Shown piece by piece: positions 55,028 through 64,000 of a stretch of 64,000 bases of DNA. The stretch's first letter is position 1. Every line of letters begins with the position of its first letter. This DNA comes from Rothia terrae. GTDB taxonomy: Bacteria; Actinomycetota; Actinomycetes; Actinomycetales; Micrococcaceae. The notes beneath the pieces are model-generated. The model was given only the letters and a program-made list of their open reading frames with translations. It was not told the DNA's origin and ran no database searches. The stretch covers positions 62,001 through 126,000 of the forward strand of contig NZ_JAAXPV010000006.1 of the NCBI RefSeq assembly GCF_012396615.1. Reading direction: 5' to 3'. The position numbers were made by a program, and so were the translations under genes.

Positions 55028-55059
55028 GTGACTTTATGAGCGAAACGCTGTAAAGTCAC
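55028..55059 (+). other. Inverted repeat between fusA and tuf
   Basis: 9-bp arms (gtgacttta 55028-55036, taaagtcac 55051-55059) with a 14-base loop and an AT-rich tail but no proper T-run. It may be the fusA 3' end or a regulatory hairpin in the 199-base gap before tuf. Confidence 0.45.
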
Positions 55060-55213
55060 ACTTAAATTTCACAAAAATGATACTTTGAGTACATCATCCA
55101 GTTTCAACATGCCGGCGTAATCCGCTATTGTTATGGCTAGACCGTTTTCATACGGGTTGCGCCGGTTGTTGAAACCGCAGCATGTATTCAAAACTGTTCT
55201 AGGAGGAACACCC

Positions 55214-56404
55214 TTGGCTAAGGCTAAGTTCGAGCGCTCCAAGCCTCACGTAAACGTTGGTACCATTGGTCACGTTGACCACGGTAAGACCACCCTTACC
55301 GCTGCAATCTCCAAGGTTCTGGCTGACAAGTACCCGGACCTGAACGAGCAGCGCGACTTCGGTATGATCGACTCCGCTCCTGAAGAGCGCCAGCGCGGTA
55401 TTACCATTAACATTGCTCACATCGAGTACCAGACCGAGAAGCGCCACTACGCACACGTTGACGCTCCCGGCCACGCTGACTACGTCAAGAACATGATCAC
55501 CGGTGCGGCTCAGATGGACGGCGCAATCCTCGTGGTTGCAGCTACCGACGGCCCCATGGCACAGACCCGCGAGCACGTTCTTCTTGCTCGTCAGGTTGGC
55601 GTTCCCACCCTGCTTGTTGCACTCAACAAGTCAGATATGGTTGAGGACGAAGAACTTCTCGACCTCGTTGAAATGGAAGTTCGCGACCTTCTGTCATCAC
55701 AGGAATTCGACGGCGACGACGCTCCCGTTATCCGCGTTTCAGCTCTCAAGGCTCTTGAAGGCGACGCTGAGTGGGTAGCTAAGGTTGAAGAACTCATGGA
55801 TGCAGTTGACAACTACATTCCGGATCCTGTTCGTGAAACCGACAAGCCCTTCCTCATGCCTATCGAGGACGTTTTCACCATCACCGGTCGCGGTACCGTT
55901 GTTACCGGCCGTGCAGAGCGTGGTACCCTCAAGATCAACTCTGAGGTTGAGATCGTTGGTATCCGCCCCATCCAGAAGACCACCGTTACCGGTATCGAGA
56001 TGTTCCACAAGCAGCTCGACGAAGCATGGGCAGGCGAGAACTGTGGTCTGCTTCTTCGTGGTCTGAAGCGTGACGACGTTGAGCGTGGTCAGGTTGTTGT
56101 AGCTCCCGGCTCAATCACCCCCCACACTCAGTTCGAGGCAAACGTTTACATCCTTTCAAAGGATGAGGGTGGCCGTCACAACCCCTTCTACTCAAACTAC
56201 CGTCCTCAGTTCTACTTCCGTACCACTGACGTAACCGGCGTTATCACTCTTCCCGAGGGTACCGAAATGGTTATGCCTGGCGATAACACCGAGATGACCG
56301 TTGAGCTCATCCAGGAAATCGCAATGGAAGAGGGCCTCGGCTTCGCTATCCGTGAGGGTGGCCGCACCGTTGGTTCAGGTCGCGTTACCAAGATCATCAA
56401 GTAA
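55214..56404 (+). CDS. tuf: Translation elongation factor Tu
   Basis: The 396-residue GTPase that carries aminoacyl-tRNA to the ribosome. The start is a TTG with a perfect AGGAGG eight bases upstream, giving [20 protein letters not shown]; the open frame back to 55133 is not coding. G1 GHVDHGKTT (19-27), [27 protein letters not shown] and NKSDM are complete. Ends with [15 protein letters not shown] terminator follows 50 bases later. Confidence 0.99.
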   Translation: MAKAKFERSKPHVNVGTIGHVDHGKTTLTAAISKVLADKYPDLNEQRDFGMIDSAPEERQRGITINIAHIEYQTEKRHYAHVDAPGHADYVKNMITGAAQMDGAILVVAATDGPMAQTREHVLLARQVGVPTLLVALNKSDMVEDEELLDLVEMEVRDLLSSQEFDGDDAPVIRVSALKALEGDAEWVAKVEELMDAVDNYIPDPVRETDKPFLMPIEDVFTITGRGTVVTGRAERGTLKINSEVEIVGIRPIQKTTVTGIEMFHKQLDEAWAGENCGLLLRGLKRDDVERGQVVVAPGSITPHTQFEANVYILSKDEGGRHNPFYSNYRPQFYFRTTDVTGVITLPEGTEMVMPGDNTEMTVELIQEIAMEEGLGFAIREGGRTVGSGRVTKIIK

Positions 56405-56454
56405 TTGAGCGAATCTTAGAGAACGTGAACCTAAGAACTTAGGTTGATCTTTCT

Positions 56455-56496
56455 AGGTGGAGTCCGTAGCAACAGTTACGGGCTCCACTTTTGTTT
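56455..56496 (+). terminator. Rho-independent terminator of tuf
   Basis: 14-bp stem with G-U pairs (56455-56468 with 56477-56490) followed by ttgttt. Confidence 0.85.
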
Positions 56497-56645
56497 AAAG
56501 TCAAAAGTGCGTGCCATTCTATGAATTTTAAGAACGTGAGGAATGTCAAACCTGGATTCTTGAATGAGAGCCCTCAAAGTAAGCTATTCATTTGTTTTAG
56601 GGACTAGGGTTGTAGGGCATTATCAATTTACTGAGGATCAACCTT

Positions 56646-58031
56646 ATGTCTCATTCAGATTCTTCTCGTGCAAAGGGAAATAACGGAATTATCATCGTTG
56701 CTGCGATGATGCTTTTTTCGATGTTTTTCGGTGCCGGAAACCTGATTTTCCCGCCAGTTCTTGGTGCTCAAGCAGCGGATAATTTTCCCCCGGCTATTTT
56801 GGGCTTTCTGACGACCGGCGTCCTACTGCCTGCTCTAGCGGTGATTGCTATTGCTATCACTGGAAGCGATATTCGTTCACTCACTTTGCGAGGCGGCAAA
56901 GTATTTGGTCTGATTTTCCCGGTCCTTGTTTACCTCTCAATTGGTGCCTTTTACGCTCTACCTCGTACCGCGACAGTAAGCTTTTCAACTATTGTGACCC
57001 CAAATTTTGGATGGGATTCTTGGGGATCGCGAATCGTTTTTTCTGCTGTCTTCTTTGCTATTGCTTTGGCGTTAGCATTCGAGCCCACCGGTATTGTCGA
57101 CCGCTTGGGTAAATATTTGACACCCGCATTGCTCATATTGCTTTTGGTGCTCATTGTGATGGCGCTTGTAAAGATGACGAGTGCGCCCGCTGAGCCCGCT
57201 GAGGATTTCCAGTCTCTTCCCTATGCAACAGGTTTTGTGGAGGGATATCTGACGATGGACTCGTTGGCTGGTCTGGCTTTTGGAATTGTAGTTGTCAGCT
57301 CGATTCGTGAAAAAGGCGTACCACGTGGACCCCAGCTGGTGAGCAGCGTCCTTAAATCAGCAATTATCGCTTGTCTTATTCTCGGTGCTGTCTACTTAGG
57401 CTTGGGCGTTATCGGACACCGTATGCCTAACGGGCAAAGCTTTAGCGATGGAGCTACTCTGCTGGCTGAGGCATCTAACATCCTCATGGGCGGCGCAGGA
57501 GCTGTTGTCTTTGGGCTCATCGTCTTGCTTGCTTGCATGACAACCGCAGTTGGACTGCTGGGTGCATGTTCAGAGTTTTTTGCTGCATTATTCACGAAGG
57601 TGTCTTACCGTGCATGGTTGATCATTTTTACTCTTATTGCGTTCGTAGTATCAACCACCGGTCTTGAAACCGTGATTGCCATTGCTGGGCCAATTATTGG
57701 TTTCTTGTACCCTTCAGCAATTACTCTCATTTTCTTGACGCTGTTTGAACCGTTGACGGGGCGACGTCTGAACATGACCTTTAAACTGGCTTTGATAGTC
57801 TCCATTGTGTGGGCGGGTCTCATGACGCTGGAGAGCCTTGGAATTGGAGCAAACGTCATTGCTTCTGCCATTGACTGGTCACCGGGACACGCTCAGCAAC
57901 TGGGCTGGGTAGTTCCCACTGTCATCGGTGGAATTATTGGTTTTGTTATTGACCTGATGGGCTCAAAGCGTGCTGTTCGATTGGGTGGCGAAACCCAAGC
58001 TGAAGCTGAGCGTCGCGTAGAAGCGCAATAA
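56646..58031 (+). CDS. brnQ: Branched-chain amino acid:cation symporter, LIVCS family
   Basis: A 461-residue membrane carrier with about 12 hydrophobic helices that imports leucine, isoleucine and valine with Na+ or H+. Family features: MLFSMFFGAGNLIFPPVLG at the N-terminus, GFVEGYLTMDSLAGLAFGIV, ACMTTAVGLLGACSEFF, and a C-terminal cytoplasmic tail. It stands alone between the tuf terminator and its own terminator; not functionally linked to its neighbours. Confidence 0.94.
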   Translation: MSHSDSSRAKGNNGIIIVAAMMLFSMFFGAGNLIFPPVLGAQAADNFPPAILGFLTTGVLLPALAVIAIAITGSDIRSLTLRGGKVFGLIFPVLVYLSIGAFYALPRTATVSFSTIVTPNFGWDSWGSRIVFSAVFFAIALALAFEPTGIVDRLGKYLTPALLILLLVLIVMALVKMTSAPAEPAEDFQSLPYATGFVEGYLTMDSLAGLAFGIVVVSSIREKGVPRGPQLVSSVLKSAIIACLILGAVYLGLGVIGHRMPNGQSFSDGATLLAEASNILMGGAGAVVFGLIVLLACMTTAVGLLGACSEFFAALFTKVSYRAWLIIFTLIAFVVSTTGLETVIAIAGPIIGFLYPSAITLIFLTLFEPLTGRRLNMTFKLALIVSIVWAGLMTLESLGIGANVIASAIDWSPGHAQQLGWVVPTVIGGIIGFVIDLMGSKRAVRLGGETQAEAERRVEAQ

Positions 58032-58047
58032 ATGTTAGACGAGTAGG

Positions 58048-58087
58048 AAATGGGGCGTTGCCAGTGATGGTGACGTCCCATTTTTTG
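58048..58087 (+). terminator. Rho-independent terminator of brnQ
   Basis: 11-bp stem with one G-U pair (aaatggggcgt 58048-58058, acgtcccattt 58073-58083), then ttttttg. Confidence 0.85.
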
Positions 58088-58154
58088 TATCTACGAAAGG
58101 ATCTTTACTAGACGAGTAGGGGAGTCATTCTGAAAATCTGAGAATAGCTTCTTT

Positions 58155-58406
58155 GTGTCTCTAACCACTTGGTTCATATATGTGTTGCGTTCATATGGGG
58201 TATCTGGCAAGATAGTAAACGTTGTTCAAGCGCTTATCGCTGTATACGAGCAAAAATTCTCACAAGAATGGATGCCAGATAAGCCCAAATATGACCCGAT
58301 TCTAAATGTGCTCGGAAAATGTTTAGCAGGTTTTATGCGACACGCCCGAGCGCGGGGGTCGGTGCTTCAACAGGTTGAGGAACCCGAAACCTCGGATTCA
58401 GTCTGA
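58155..58406 (+). CDS. Doubtful small ORF, hypothetical protein
   Basis: An open frame of 83 residues starting at GTG, with no recognisable family and no ribosome site. In favour: it fills the gap between the brnQ terminator and a terminator-like hairpin at 58419, and its composition (a hydrophobic-aromatic N-terminus, then a charged region with EWMPDKPKYDP) is not obviously random. Against: no start signal, no homology I can name. It could also be a decayed gene or non-coding. Confidence 0.25.
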   Translation: MSLTTWFIYVLRSYGVSGKIVNVVQALIAVYEQKFSQEWMPDKPKYDPILNVLGKCLAGFMRHARARGSVLQQVEEPETSDSV

Positions 58407-58418
58407 TTGAAGCGGCGC

Positions 58419-58451
58419 AAAAGAACTTCTCGAAGTTTCGTTAGTTCTTTT
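58419..58451 (+). terminator. Terminator-like hairpin ahead of the S10 operon
   Basis: 9-bp arms (aaaagaact 58419-58427, agttctttt 58443-58451) with an inner tcgaa/ttcg element, followed by ccttat. It may end the small upstream ORF transcript or attenuate the S10 operon (in some bacteria L4 regulates here); which one cannot be told. Confidence 0.5.
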
Positions 58452-58522
58452 CCTTATAAAGCGCCACAATAAGGAGCAAACGCTCCGTTACAGGGAAGTA
58501 CTTCAGAAAGAGAGTCCGACAG

Positions 58523-58831
58523 ATGGCGGGACAGAAAATCCGCATCCGTCTGAAGTCATATGACCACGAGGTTATTGACTCATCAGCTCGGAAAATCGTT
58601 GAGACGGTTACGCGCGCAGGCGCTACAGTAGTTGGCCCCGTGCCGCTGCCGACCGAAAAGAACGTTTACGTAGTTATCCGTTCACCCCATAAGTACAAGG
58701 ACAGCCGCGAGCATTTCGAAATGCGTACTCACAAGCGTCTTATCGACGTGGTTGATCCGACTCCGAAGGCTGTTGATGCACTTATGCGTCTTGACCTTCC
58801 GGCAGACGTGAACATCGAAATCAAGCTGTAA
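58523..58831 (+). CDS. rpsJ: 30S ribosomal protein S10
   Basis: A 102-residue protein of the 30S head; also NusE in antitermination complexes. Conserved [40 protein letters not shown] and [18 protein letters not shown]. First gene of the S10 operon, with GAAAGAGAG upstream. Confidence 0.98.
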   Translation: MAGQKIRIRLKSYDHEVIDSSARKIVETVTRAGATVVGPVPLPTEKNVYVVIRSPHKYKDSREHFEMRTHKRLIDVVDPTPKAVDALMRLDLPADVNIEIKL

Positions 58832-58847
58832 GAGGATCGTCTCAAAA

Positions 58848-59504
58848 ATGACTAACAAATTCGAACGCCAGGTGAAGGGCCTGCTCGGCACCAAGCTTGG
58901 CATGACCCAGGTCTGGGACGAAAACGGCAAGTTCGTGCCGGTTACTGTCGTCAAGGCCGATTCCAACGTAGTAACCCAGCTGCGCAATGCAGAAACCGAC
59001 GGCTACGAAGCTGTTCAGATCGGTTTCGGCGCTATTGAAGCTCGCAAGGTAACCAAGCCTTTGGCTGGTCACTTCGAGAAGGCTGGCGTAACTCCTCGCC
59101 GTCACCTCGTTGAACTCCGCACCTCAGATGCTGCTGAGTACTCCCTCGGTCAGGAACTGACCGTAGAGCTCTTCGAAGCAGGTCAGAAGGTTGACGTAGT
59201 TGGCAAGACCAAGGGTAAGGGCTTCGCAGGCGTCATGAAGCGTCACGGCTTCGCAGGCGTAGGCGCATCACACGGTGCTCACAAGAATCACCGTAAGCCC
59301 GGTTCAATTGGTGGCGCATCATACCCCGCACGTGTGTTCAAGGGTATGCGTATGGCTGGCCGTATGGGCGCAGCACGTCACACTACCATGAACCTGACTA
59401 TCCAGGGTGTAGACGCAGAAAACAACGTACTTTTGATCAAGGGTGCAATCCCCGGTCCTAAGGGCGGCGTTGTTCTGGTTCGCACTGCTGTGAAGGGAGC
59501 CTAA
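58848..59504 (+). CDS. rplC: 50S ribosomal protein L3
   Basis: A 218-residue protein near the peptidyl-transferase centre. Starts [37 protein letters not shown] and [16 protein letters not shown] form the conserved loop reaching the catalytic centre; ends [11 protein letters not shown]. Spaced 16 bases from rpsJ and 5 bases from rplD. Confidence 0.98.
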   Translation: MTNKFERQVKGLLGTKLGMTQVWDENGKFVPVTVVKADSNVVTQLRNAETDGYEAVQIGFGAIEARKVTKPLAGHFEKAGVTPRRHLVELRTSDAAEYSLGQELTVELFEAGQKVDVVGKTKGKGFAGVMKRHGFAGVGASHGAHKNHRKPGSIGGASYPARVFKGMRMAGRMGAARHTTMNLTIQGVDAENNVLLIKGAIPGPKGGVVLVRTAVKGA

Positions 59505-59509
59505 TTACA

Positions 59510-60133
59510 ATGGCTGTTAAGACCCTCAAGGTAGATTTGCCCGCAGACCTGTTCGATGCACAGGCATCAGTGCCTCTGCTTCACCAGGTAGTTGTTGCAC
59601 AGCTTGCAGCAGCACGCCAGGGCACTCACAAGACTAAGAACCGCGGCGAAGTTTCCGGCGCAGGTCGTAAGCCCTTCAAGCAGAAGGGTACCGGCCGTGC
59701 ACGTCAGGGCTCAATCCGCGCACCGCATATGACTGGCGGTGGCGTTGTACACGGTCCTACTCCGCGTAACTACGCACAGCGTACCCCCAAGAAGATGATT
59801 GCAGCTGCACTCCGTGGCGCACTTTCAGACCGCGCACGTAACGGTCGCGTTCACGTTGTTGAAACCCTGGTAGAAGGCACCAAGCCCTCAACCAAGGCAG
59901 CAAAGGCAGCACTTGCATCAATCTCAGCTCGTAAGAACGCTCTCGTTGTTATCGATCGCAAGGAAGACGTTGTTGCATTGTCAGCTCGTAACCTTGAAAA
60001 CGTACACGTTCTCTACGCTGACCAGCTGAACACCTACGATGTTCTGGTTTCAGATGACGTTGTATTCACCAAGGATGCATTTGACGTATTCGTCGCAGTT
60101 GCTTCTAAGGCTAAGAAGGAGGCCGCTAAGTAA
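59510..60133 (+). CDS. rplD: 50S ribosomal protein L4
   Basis: A 207-residue exit-tunnel protein and, in enterobacteria, regulator of the S10 operon. The tunnel loop is [20 protein letters not shown] with [20 protein letters not shown] following. No unusual insertion in the loop that could indicate macrolide resistance. The stop overlaps the rplW ATG (TAATG). Confidence 0.98.
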   Translation: MAVKTLKVDLPADLFDAQASVPLLHQVVVAQLAAARQGTHKTKNRGEVSGAGRKPFKQKGTGRARQGSIRAPHMTGGGVVHGPTPRNYAQRTPKKMIAAALRGALSDRARNGRVHVVETLVEGTKPSTKAAKAALASISARKNALVVIDRKEDVVALSARNLENVHVLYADQLNTYDVLVSDDVVFTKDAFDVFVAVASKAKKEAAK

Positions 60134-60438
60134 TGAGCGTCCTGACTTACAAAGATCCCCGCGACGTTGTTATTGCACCCGTCGTGTCAGAAAAGAGCTA
60201 CTCACAGCTCGATGAAGGTAAGTACACCTTCCTGGTTGACCCCAGCTCAAACAAGCTGGAAATCAAGCAGGCTATCGAAACTATTTTCGATGTAAAGGTT
60301 GCTTCAGTAAACACCGCCAACCGTGCAGGTAAGCGCAAGCGCACCCGTTTCGGCTGGGGTGCTCGCAAGAACACCAAGCGTGCGATTGTGACCCTCAAAG
60401 AAGGCACCATCGACATCTTCGGCGGTCCGCAGGCATAA
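60133..60438 (+). CDS. rplW: 50S ribosomal protein L23
   Basis: A 101-residue protein at the tunnel exit and docking site for SRP and trigger factor. Conserved [40 protein letters not shown] and the Arg/Lys-rich loop [20 protein letters not shown]. Coupled to rplD by a one-base overlap. Confidence 0.98.
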   Translation: MSVLTYKDPRDVVIAPVVSEKSYSQLDEGKYTFLVDPSSNKLEIKQAIETIFDVKVASVNTANRAGKRKRTRFGWGARKNTKRAIVTLKEGTIDIFGGPQA

Positions 60439-60477
60439 GGCCCGCGGAGACCACTTTAGCGAAGGAAAAATATCTAA

Positions 60478-61314
60478 ATGGGTATTCGTAAGCACAAGCC
60501 GACGACCCCGGGTCGCCGTGGCTCGAGCGTTGCAGATTTCGCAGAAATCACTCGCTCAACCCCGGAAAAGTCCCTGGTTCGCCCGCTTCCTAAAAAGGGC
60601 GGCCGTAACAACACCGGTCGCATCACTACCCGTCACAAGGGTGGCGGACACAAGCGTCAGTACCGTCTGATCGACTTCCGTCGTCACGACAAGGACGGCG
60701 TAAACGCACGCGTTGCACACATCGAGTACGATCCCAACCGTACCGCTCGCATCGCACTTCTGCACTACGTAGACGGCACCAAGCGTTACATCATCGCTCC
60801 TAACCGTCTCAAGCAGGGCGACGTTGTTGAATCAGGTCCCAGCGCAGATATCAAGCCCGGCAACAACCTGCCGTTGCGTAACATCCCCGTTGGTACCGTT
60901 ATCCACGCTGTAGAGCTTCGCCCCGGTGGCGGCGCTAAGATGGGCCGCTCAGCTGGCGCATCAATCCAGCTCGTGGCTAAGGAAGGCAAGTACGCTCAGC
61001 TGCGTCTGCCTTCAGGCGAAATCCGCAATGTTGACGTTCGCTGCCGCGCAACTGTTGGTGCAGTTGGCAACGCAGAGCAGTCAAACATCAACTGGGGTAA
61101 AGCAGGACGTAACCGCTGGAAGGGCATCCGCCCGACCGTTCGTGGTGTCGTTATGAACCCGGTTGACCACCCCCACGGTGGTGGTGAAGGTAAGACCTCA
61201 GGTGGCCGTCACCCGGTTAACCCCAACGGTAAGCCCGAGGGTCGTACCCGTCGTCCCAACAAGGAAAGCGACAAGCTCATTGTTCGTCGCCGTCGTACTG
61301 GCAAGAAGCGCTAA
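60478..61314 (+). CDS. rplB: 50S ribosomal protein L2
   Basis: A 278-residue core protein needed for subunit association and peptidyl transfer. [20 protein letters not shown] at the start, [20 protein letters not shown] and the C-terminal [20 protein letters not shown] with the functionally important His. AAGGAAAA precedes the ATG. It is followed 12 bases later by rpsS. Confidence 0.98.
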   Translation: MGIRKHKPTTPGRRGSSVADFAEITRSTPEKSLVRPLPKKGGRNNTGRITTRHKGGGHKRQYRLIDFRRHDKDGVNARVAHIEYDPNRTARIALLHYVDGTKRYIIAPNRLKQGDVVESGPSADIKPGNNLPLRNIPVGTVIHAVELRPGGGAKMGRSAGASIQLVAKEGKYAQLRLPSGEIRNVDVRCRATVGAVGNAEQSNINWGKAGRNRWKGIRPTVRGVVMNPVDHPHGGGEGKTSGGRHPVNPNGKPEGRTRRPNKESDKLIVRRRRTGKKR

Positions 61315-61326
61315 GGAGCCTGAAAC

Positions 61327-61608
61327 ATGCCTCGTAGTTTGAAGAAGGGCCCTTTCGTTGATCAGCACCTTTTCTTGAAGGTTGCAGCTCAGAACGAGAA
61401 GGGTACCAAGAATGTAATTAAGACTTGGTCCCGCCGCTCGATGATTATCCCCGACATGCTCGGACATACCATCGCAGTGCACGACGGACGTAAGCACGTA
61501 CCGGTATTCATTACCGAGTCAATGGTTGGACACAAGCTCGGCGAGTTTGCGCCCACCCGTACTTTCCGTGGCCATGTGAAGGACGACCGTAAGGGTAAGC
61601 GTCGCTAA
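61327..61608 (+). CDS. rpsS: 30S ribosomal protein S19
   Basis: A 93-residue head protein that bridges to the 50[41 protein letters not shown] and [17 protein letters not shown] are all as expected for the family. AAGGAG lies before the ATG. Confidence 0.98.
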   Translation: MPRSLKKGPFVDQHLFLKVAAQNEKGTKNVIKTWSRRSMIIPDMLGHTIAVHDGRKHVPVFITESMVGHKLGEFAPTRTFRGHVKDDRKGKRR

Positions 61609-61666
61609 GTCGGTTATACCGATTTAGTCTCGTAACCCTTTCGGCAAAGACGAAAGAGAGATAGGC

Positions 61667-62032
61667 ATGGAAGCCAAGGCATCAGCGCGCTATGTACGCG
61701 TTACGCCTATGAAGGCACGCCGAGTCGTCAACCTGATCCGTGGTAAGCAAGCGGAAGAGGCTCTGGCAATTTTGAAGTTCGCTCCTCAGGGCGCTTCAGA
61801 ACCGGTGTACAAGATCGTTGCATCAGCTGTTGCAAACGCTCGCCAGAAGGCAAACGCTGAAGGCGTTTCCTTCAAGGAAGAAGAGCTGTTCATCAGCGAA
61901 GCATTTGTGGATGAAGGACCCACCATGAAGCGTTTTCAGCCTCGTGCACAGGGTCGCGCATTCCGCATCAACAAGCGCACCAGCCACATCACCGTGGTTG
62001 TTGCGACCCCGTCAGAGGAGGAGGGCCGCTAA
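61667..62032 (+). CDS. rplV: 50S ribosomal protein L22
   Basis: A 121-residue protein lining the exit tunnel. [20 protein letters not shown] and the tunnel beta-hairpin with [20 protein letters not shown] (about 91-110) are intact, with no insertion. The stop is directly followed by the rpsC ATG. Confidence 0.98.
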   Translation: MEAKASARYVRVTPMKARRVVNLIRGKQAEEALAILKFAPQGASEPVYKIVASAVANARQKANAEGVSFKEEELFISEAFVDEGPTMKRFQPRAQGRAFRINKRTSHITVVVATPSEEEGR

Positions 62033-62836
62033 ATGGGTCAGAAAATTAACCCGAACGGTTTCCGACTGGGCATCACCACCGGACACGTTTCAAAGTGGTT
62101 CGCAGACTCCAACAAGCCTGGCGAACGTTACGCTGACTTCGTAAAAGAAGACGTTCAGATTCGCGAACTCCTGTCCAAGGGCATGGAGCGCGCAGGTATC
62201 GCAAAGGTAGAAATCGAGCGTACCCGTGACCGCGTACGTGTGGACATCCACACTGCACGCCCCGGTATCGTTATCGGTCGCCGCGGTGCAGAAGCTGATC
62301 GTATTCGCGGCGAGCTGGAAAAGCTCACCGGTAAGCAGATTCAGCTGAACATCCTCGAAGTTGCACAGCCTGACCTGTCAGCACAGCTTGTTGCACAGGG
62401 CATCGCAGAGCAGCTCGCTTCACGTGTGGCATTCCGCCGCGCAATGAAGAAGGCTATTCAGTCAGCACAGCGCGCAGGCGCTAAGGGTATTCGTATCCAG
62501 TGCTCAGGCCGCCTCGGTGGCGCTGAAATGTCACGTTCAGAGTTCTACCGCGAAGGTCGTGTACCCCTGCACACCCTGCGTGCAAACATCGACTACGGCT
62601 TCTTCGAAGCTAAGACCACCTTCGGTCGCATCGGTGTTAAGGTATGGATCTACAAGGGCGACCTGACCGACAAGGAACTGGCTGCACAGCAGGCTGCAGG
62701 TAACCGTCGTGGCGGCCGTGGTGGCCGTGATGGTGACCGCCGTCGTGGTGGCAACCGTGGTCCTCGTCGTGAACGTCGTAACGACAACGCTTCAGCAAAC
62801 ACTGAAGCAAAGACTGCAGAAAACGGTGAGGCATAA
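62033..62836 (+). CDS. rpsC: 30S ribosomal protein S3
   Basis: A 267-residue protein at the mRNA entry. [20 protein letters not shown], the KH domain [16 protein letters not shown], and [20 protein letters not shown] are standard. After residue ~215 comes an extra tail rich in Arg and Gly ([20 protein letters not shown]) and then an acidic Asn/Glu/Ala end, a long extension also seen in other actinobacteria. It abuts rplV and rplP without gaps. Confidence 0.98.
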   Translation: MGQKINPNGFRLGITTGHVSKWFADSNKPGERYADFVKEDVQIRELLSKGMERAGIAKVEIERTRDRVRVDIHTARPGIVIGRRGAEADRIRGELEKLTGKQIQLNILEVAQPDLSAQLVAQGIAEQLASRVAFRRAMKKAIQSAQRAGAKGIRIQCSGRLGGAEMSRSEFYREGRVPLHTLRANIDYGFFEAKTTFGRIGVKVWIYKGDLTDKELAAQQAAGNRRGGRGGRDGDRRRGGNRGPRRERRNDNASANTEAKTAENGEA

Positions 62837-63253
62837 ATGCTTATTCCCCGTCGAGTAAAGTACCGCAAGCAGCACCACCCCAAGCGTAACGGTCTCGCCA
62901 AGGGCGGCACCGAGGTTACCTTTGGTGAGTGGGGCATCCAGGCACTGAGCCCTGCATACGTGACCAACCGTCAGATTGAGGCTGCACGTATTGCTATGAC
63001 CCGTCACATCAAGCGTGGCGGTAAGGTCTGGATCAACATTTACCCCGACCGTCCGTTGACCAAGAAGCCTGCTGAAACCCGTATGGGTTCCGGTAAGGGT
63101 TCACCCGAATGGTGGGTCGCAAATGTAAAGCCCGGTCGAGTCATGTTTGAACTCTCCGGTGTATCCGAAGAAGTGGCACGCGAAGCTATGCGCCTCGCAA
63201 TCCACAAGCTCCCGATGAAGGCACGCGTTGTGCGTCGCGAAGGTGGTGAATAA
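62837..63253 (+). CDS. rplP: 50S ribosomal protein L16
   Basis: A 138-residue protein at the A site. [20 protein letters not shown] at the start, then [40 protein letters not shown] and the C-terminal [19 protein letters not shown]. Begins directly after the rpsC stop. Confidence 0.98.
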   Translation: MLIPRRVKYRKQHHPKRNGLAKGGTEVTFGEWGIQALSPAYVTNRQIEAARIAMTRHIKRGGKVWINIYPDRPLTKKPAETRMGSGKGSPEWWVANVKPGRVMFELSGVSEEVAREAMRLAIHKLPMKARVVRREGGE

Positions 63254-63256
63254 GAA

Positions 63257-63490
63257 ATGGCAGTTGGATCAAAGGATCTGAACATCGACAAGCTCGCAGA
63301 GCTCTCCAACGAGAACCTGGCTGACGAGCTGCGCAAGTCGAAGGAGGAACTATTCAACCTCCGTTTCCAGGCAGCCACCGGCCAGCTTGAAAACCCCGGT
63401 CGTATCCGTACCGTCAAGCGCGATATTGCACGCATTTACACCGTGCTGCGTGAGCGTGAGCTCGGTATTCGTCCCTCAACCGAAGGTTAA
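63257..63490 (+). CDS. rpmC: 50S ribosomal protein L29
   Basis: A 77-residue two-helix protein at the tunnel exit near L23. [20 protein letters not shown] and [20 protein letters not shown] are the family signature. The first ~15 residues and the short tail (GIRPSTEG) are longer than in Escherichia coli. Confidence 0.97.
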   Translation: MAVGSKDLNIDKLAELSNENLADELRKSKEELFNLRFQAATGQLENPGRIRTVKRDIARIYTVLRERELGIRPSTEG

Positions 63491-63495
63491 GTCAA

Positions 63496-63768
63496 GTGAG
63501 TGAAGTAAAGACTGAAGAGCGCGGCTACCGCAAGACTCGCCGTGGCTACGTAGTGTCCGACAAAATGGACAAGACTGTAGTCGTTGAGGTCGAGGATCGC
63601 GTTAAGCACGCACTGTACGGCAAGGTTATGCGCCGTAGCTCAAAGATCAAGGCACACGACGAGCAGAACACTGCTGGTATCGGTGACTTGGTTCGTTTGG
63701 CAGAGACTCGCCCGCTGTCAGCGTCAAAGCGCTGGCGCGTGGTAGAGATTATCGAAAAGGCTAAGTAA
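63496..63768 (+). CDS. rpsQ: 30S ribosomal protein S17
   Basis: A 90-residue primary 16S rRNA-binding protein. [40 protein letters not shown] and [20 protein letters not shown] are conserved. Starts at GTG 5 bases after the rpmC stop. Last gene of this operon; a strong terminator follows, so rplN and the spc genes are not co-transcribed directly. Confidence 0.97.
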   Translation: MSEVKTEERGYRKTRRGYVVSDKMDKTVVVEVEDRVKHALYGKVMRRSSKIKAHDEQNTAGIGDLVRLAETRPLSASKRWRVVEIIEKAK

Positions 63769-63800
63769 GCCCTTTTCGTTCTCTACTAGAACATGAGCTA

Positions 63801-63838
63801 AAAAGGCTCCTTCCACGAAAGTGGAAGGAGCCTTTTTG
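63801..63838 (+). terminator. Rho-independent terminator of the S10 operon
   Basis: Perfect 16-bp stem (63801-63816 with 63821-63836), GAAA loop, T-rich end. Confidence 0.93.
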
Positions 63839-63890
63839 TTTTAATCCAGTGGGCCAAACGGTAGAAATTGAAGTATAACTTACTTAAAGA

Positions 63891-63909
63891 TAAGGTAAGG
63901 CTTAGTAAA
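63891..63909 (+). promoter_or_regulatory. Iron-box-like (DtxR/IdeR) sequence
   Basis: TAAGGTAAGGCTTAGTAAA agrees with the DtxR/IdeR consensus at 13 of 19 positions, strongly in the left half (AGGTAAGGCTTA) and weakly in the right. The gene it might control lies beyond the right edge. The remaining bases to the window end show no gene. Confidence 0.3.
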
Positions 63910-64000
63910 AGATTTGCTAGGGCTAAATCAGTCGGTAAATGCCGTGTTTTTCGAGGCTTATTCAAAAGTCCCACCAGCCGCCAAAAACACCAACCCGCGA

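Noticed and set aside
55133-55213. Longer tuf start at 55133
   Set aside because: A perfect AGGAGG sits before the TTG at 55214, and the usual EF-Tu N-terminus begins there.
1-64000. Mobile elements, prophage, CRISPR arrays, defence systems
   Set aside because: I found no transposase, integrase, Cas-like gene, regular repeat array or attachment-site pair; the gene order is that of a conserved chromosome.

Overview
The window reads as chromosomal DNA of a moderate-G+C actinobacterium, most like Micrococcaceae of the Rothia type. This is an inference from: actinobacterial gene order (tRNA-Trp-secE-nusG-rplK-rplA; rplJ-rplL; rpoB-rpoC; rpsL-rpsG-fusA-tuf; the S10 operon), an actinobacterial L10 leader motif, a MoeZ-type sulfurtransferase without zinc cysteines, many TTG/GTG starts, a long Arg/Gly-rich S3 tail, and a complete nitrate-reductase locus. 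I see no insertion sequence, prophage, CRISPR array or integration site.

Layout. 1-7.2 kb: the 3' end of a DHA2-type drug exporter, a nitrobindin-like protein and a YgfZ-like folate protein (translationally coupled), 6-phosphofructokinase, a Nudix-HAD fusion and an aspartate aminotransferase. 7.4-12 kb: tRNA-Trp, secE, nusG, rplK, rplA, then a 620-base spacer with an unassigned hairpin-rich element and the L10 leader, then rplJ-rplL. 12.2-20.2 kb: a sucrose locus of two tandem GH32 hydrolases, a fused PTS permease IIBCA, a free EIIA and a LacI-type regulator. Three near-identical operator-like sites precede three of these genes.

20.3-37.5 kb: molybdenum-cofactor and nitrate-respiration island. 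moeA, mobA, moaD and moaA point left; modA, modB, a second moeA, moaC, mogA, moaE, moeZ, narG, narH, narJ, narI and narK point right. Together they cover molybdate uptake (the ATPase ModC is absent), every canonical cofactor step, the respiratory enzyme and its transporter. 37.6-43.6 kb: tandem glycine riboswitch, gcvP, gcvT and the serine dehydratase sdaA, a glycine-to-serine-to-pyruvate route lacking a local gcvH.

44-58 kb: rpoB, rpoC, rpsL, rpsG, fusA, tuf, then the amino-acid carrier brnQ and a doubtful small ORF. 58.5-63.8 kb: S10 operon rpsJ to rpsQ, closed by a strong terminator. The last 160 bases hold no gene but contain an iron-box-like sequence.

Most genes are ordinary housekeeping genes. 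The most unusual items are the structured element between rplA and rplJ, the shared membrane-helix-like N-terminus of the free EIIA and NarJ, the sucrose operator set, the exporter's large insert and tail, and the modAB pair without modC.
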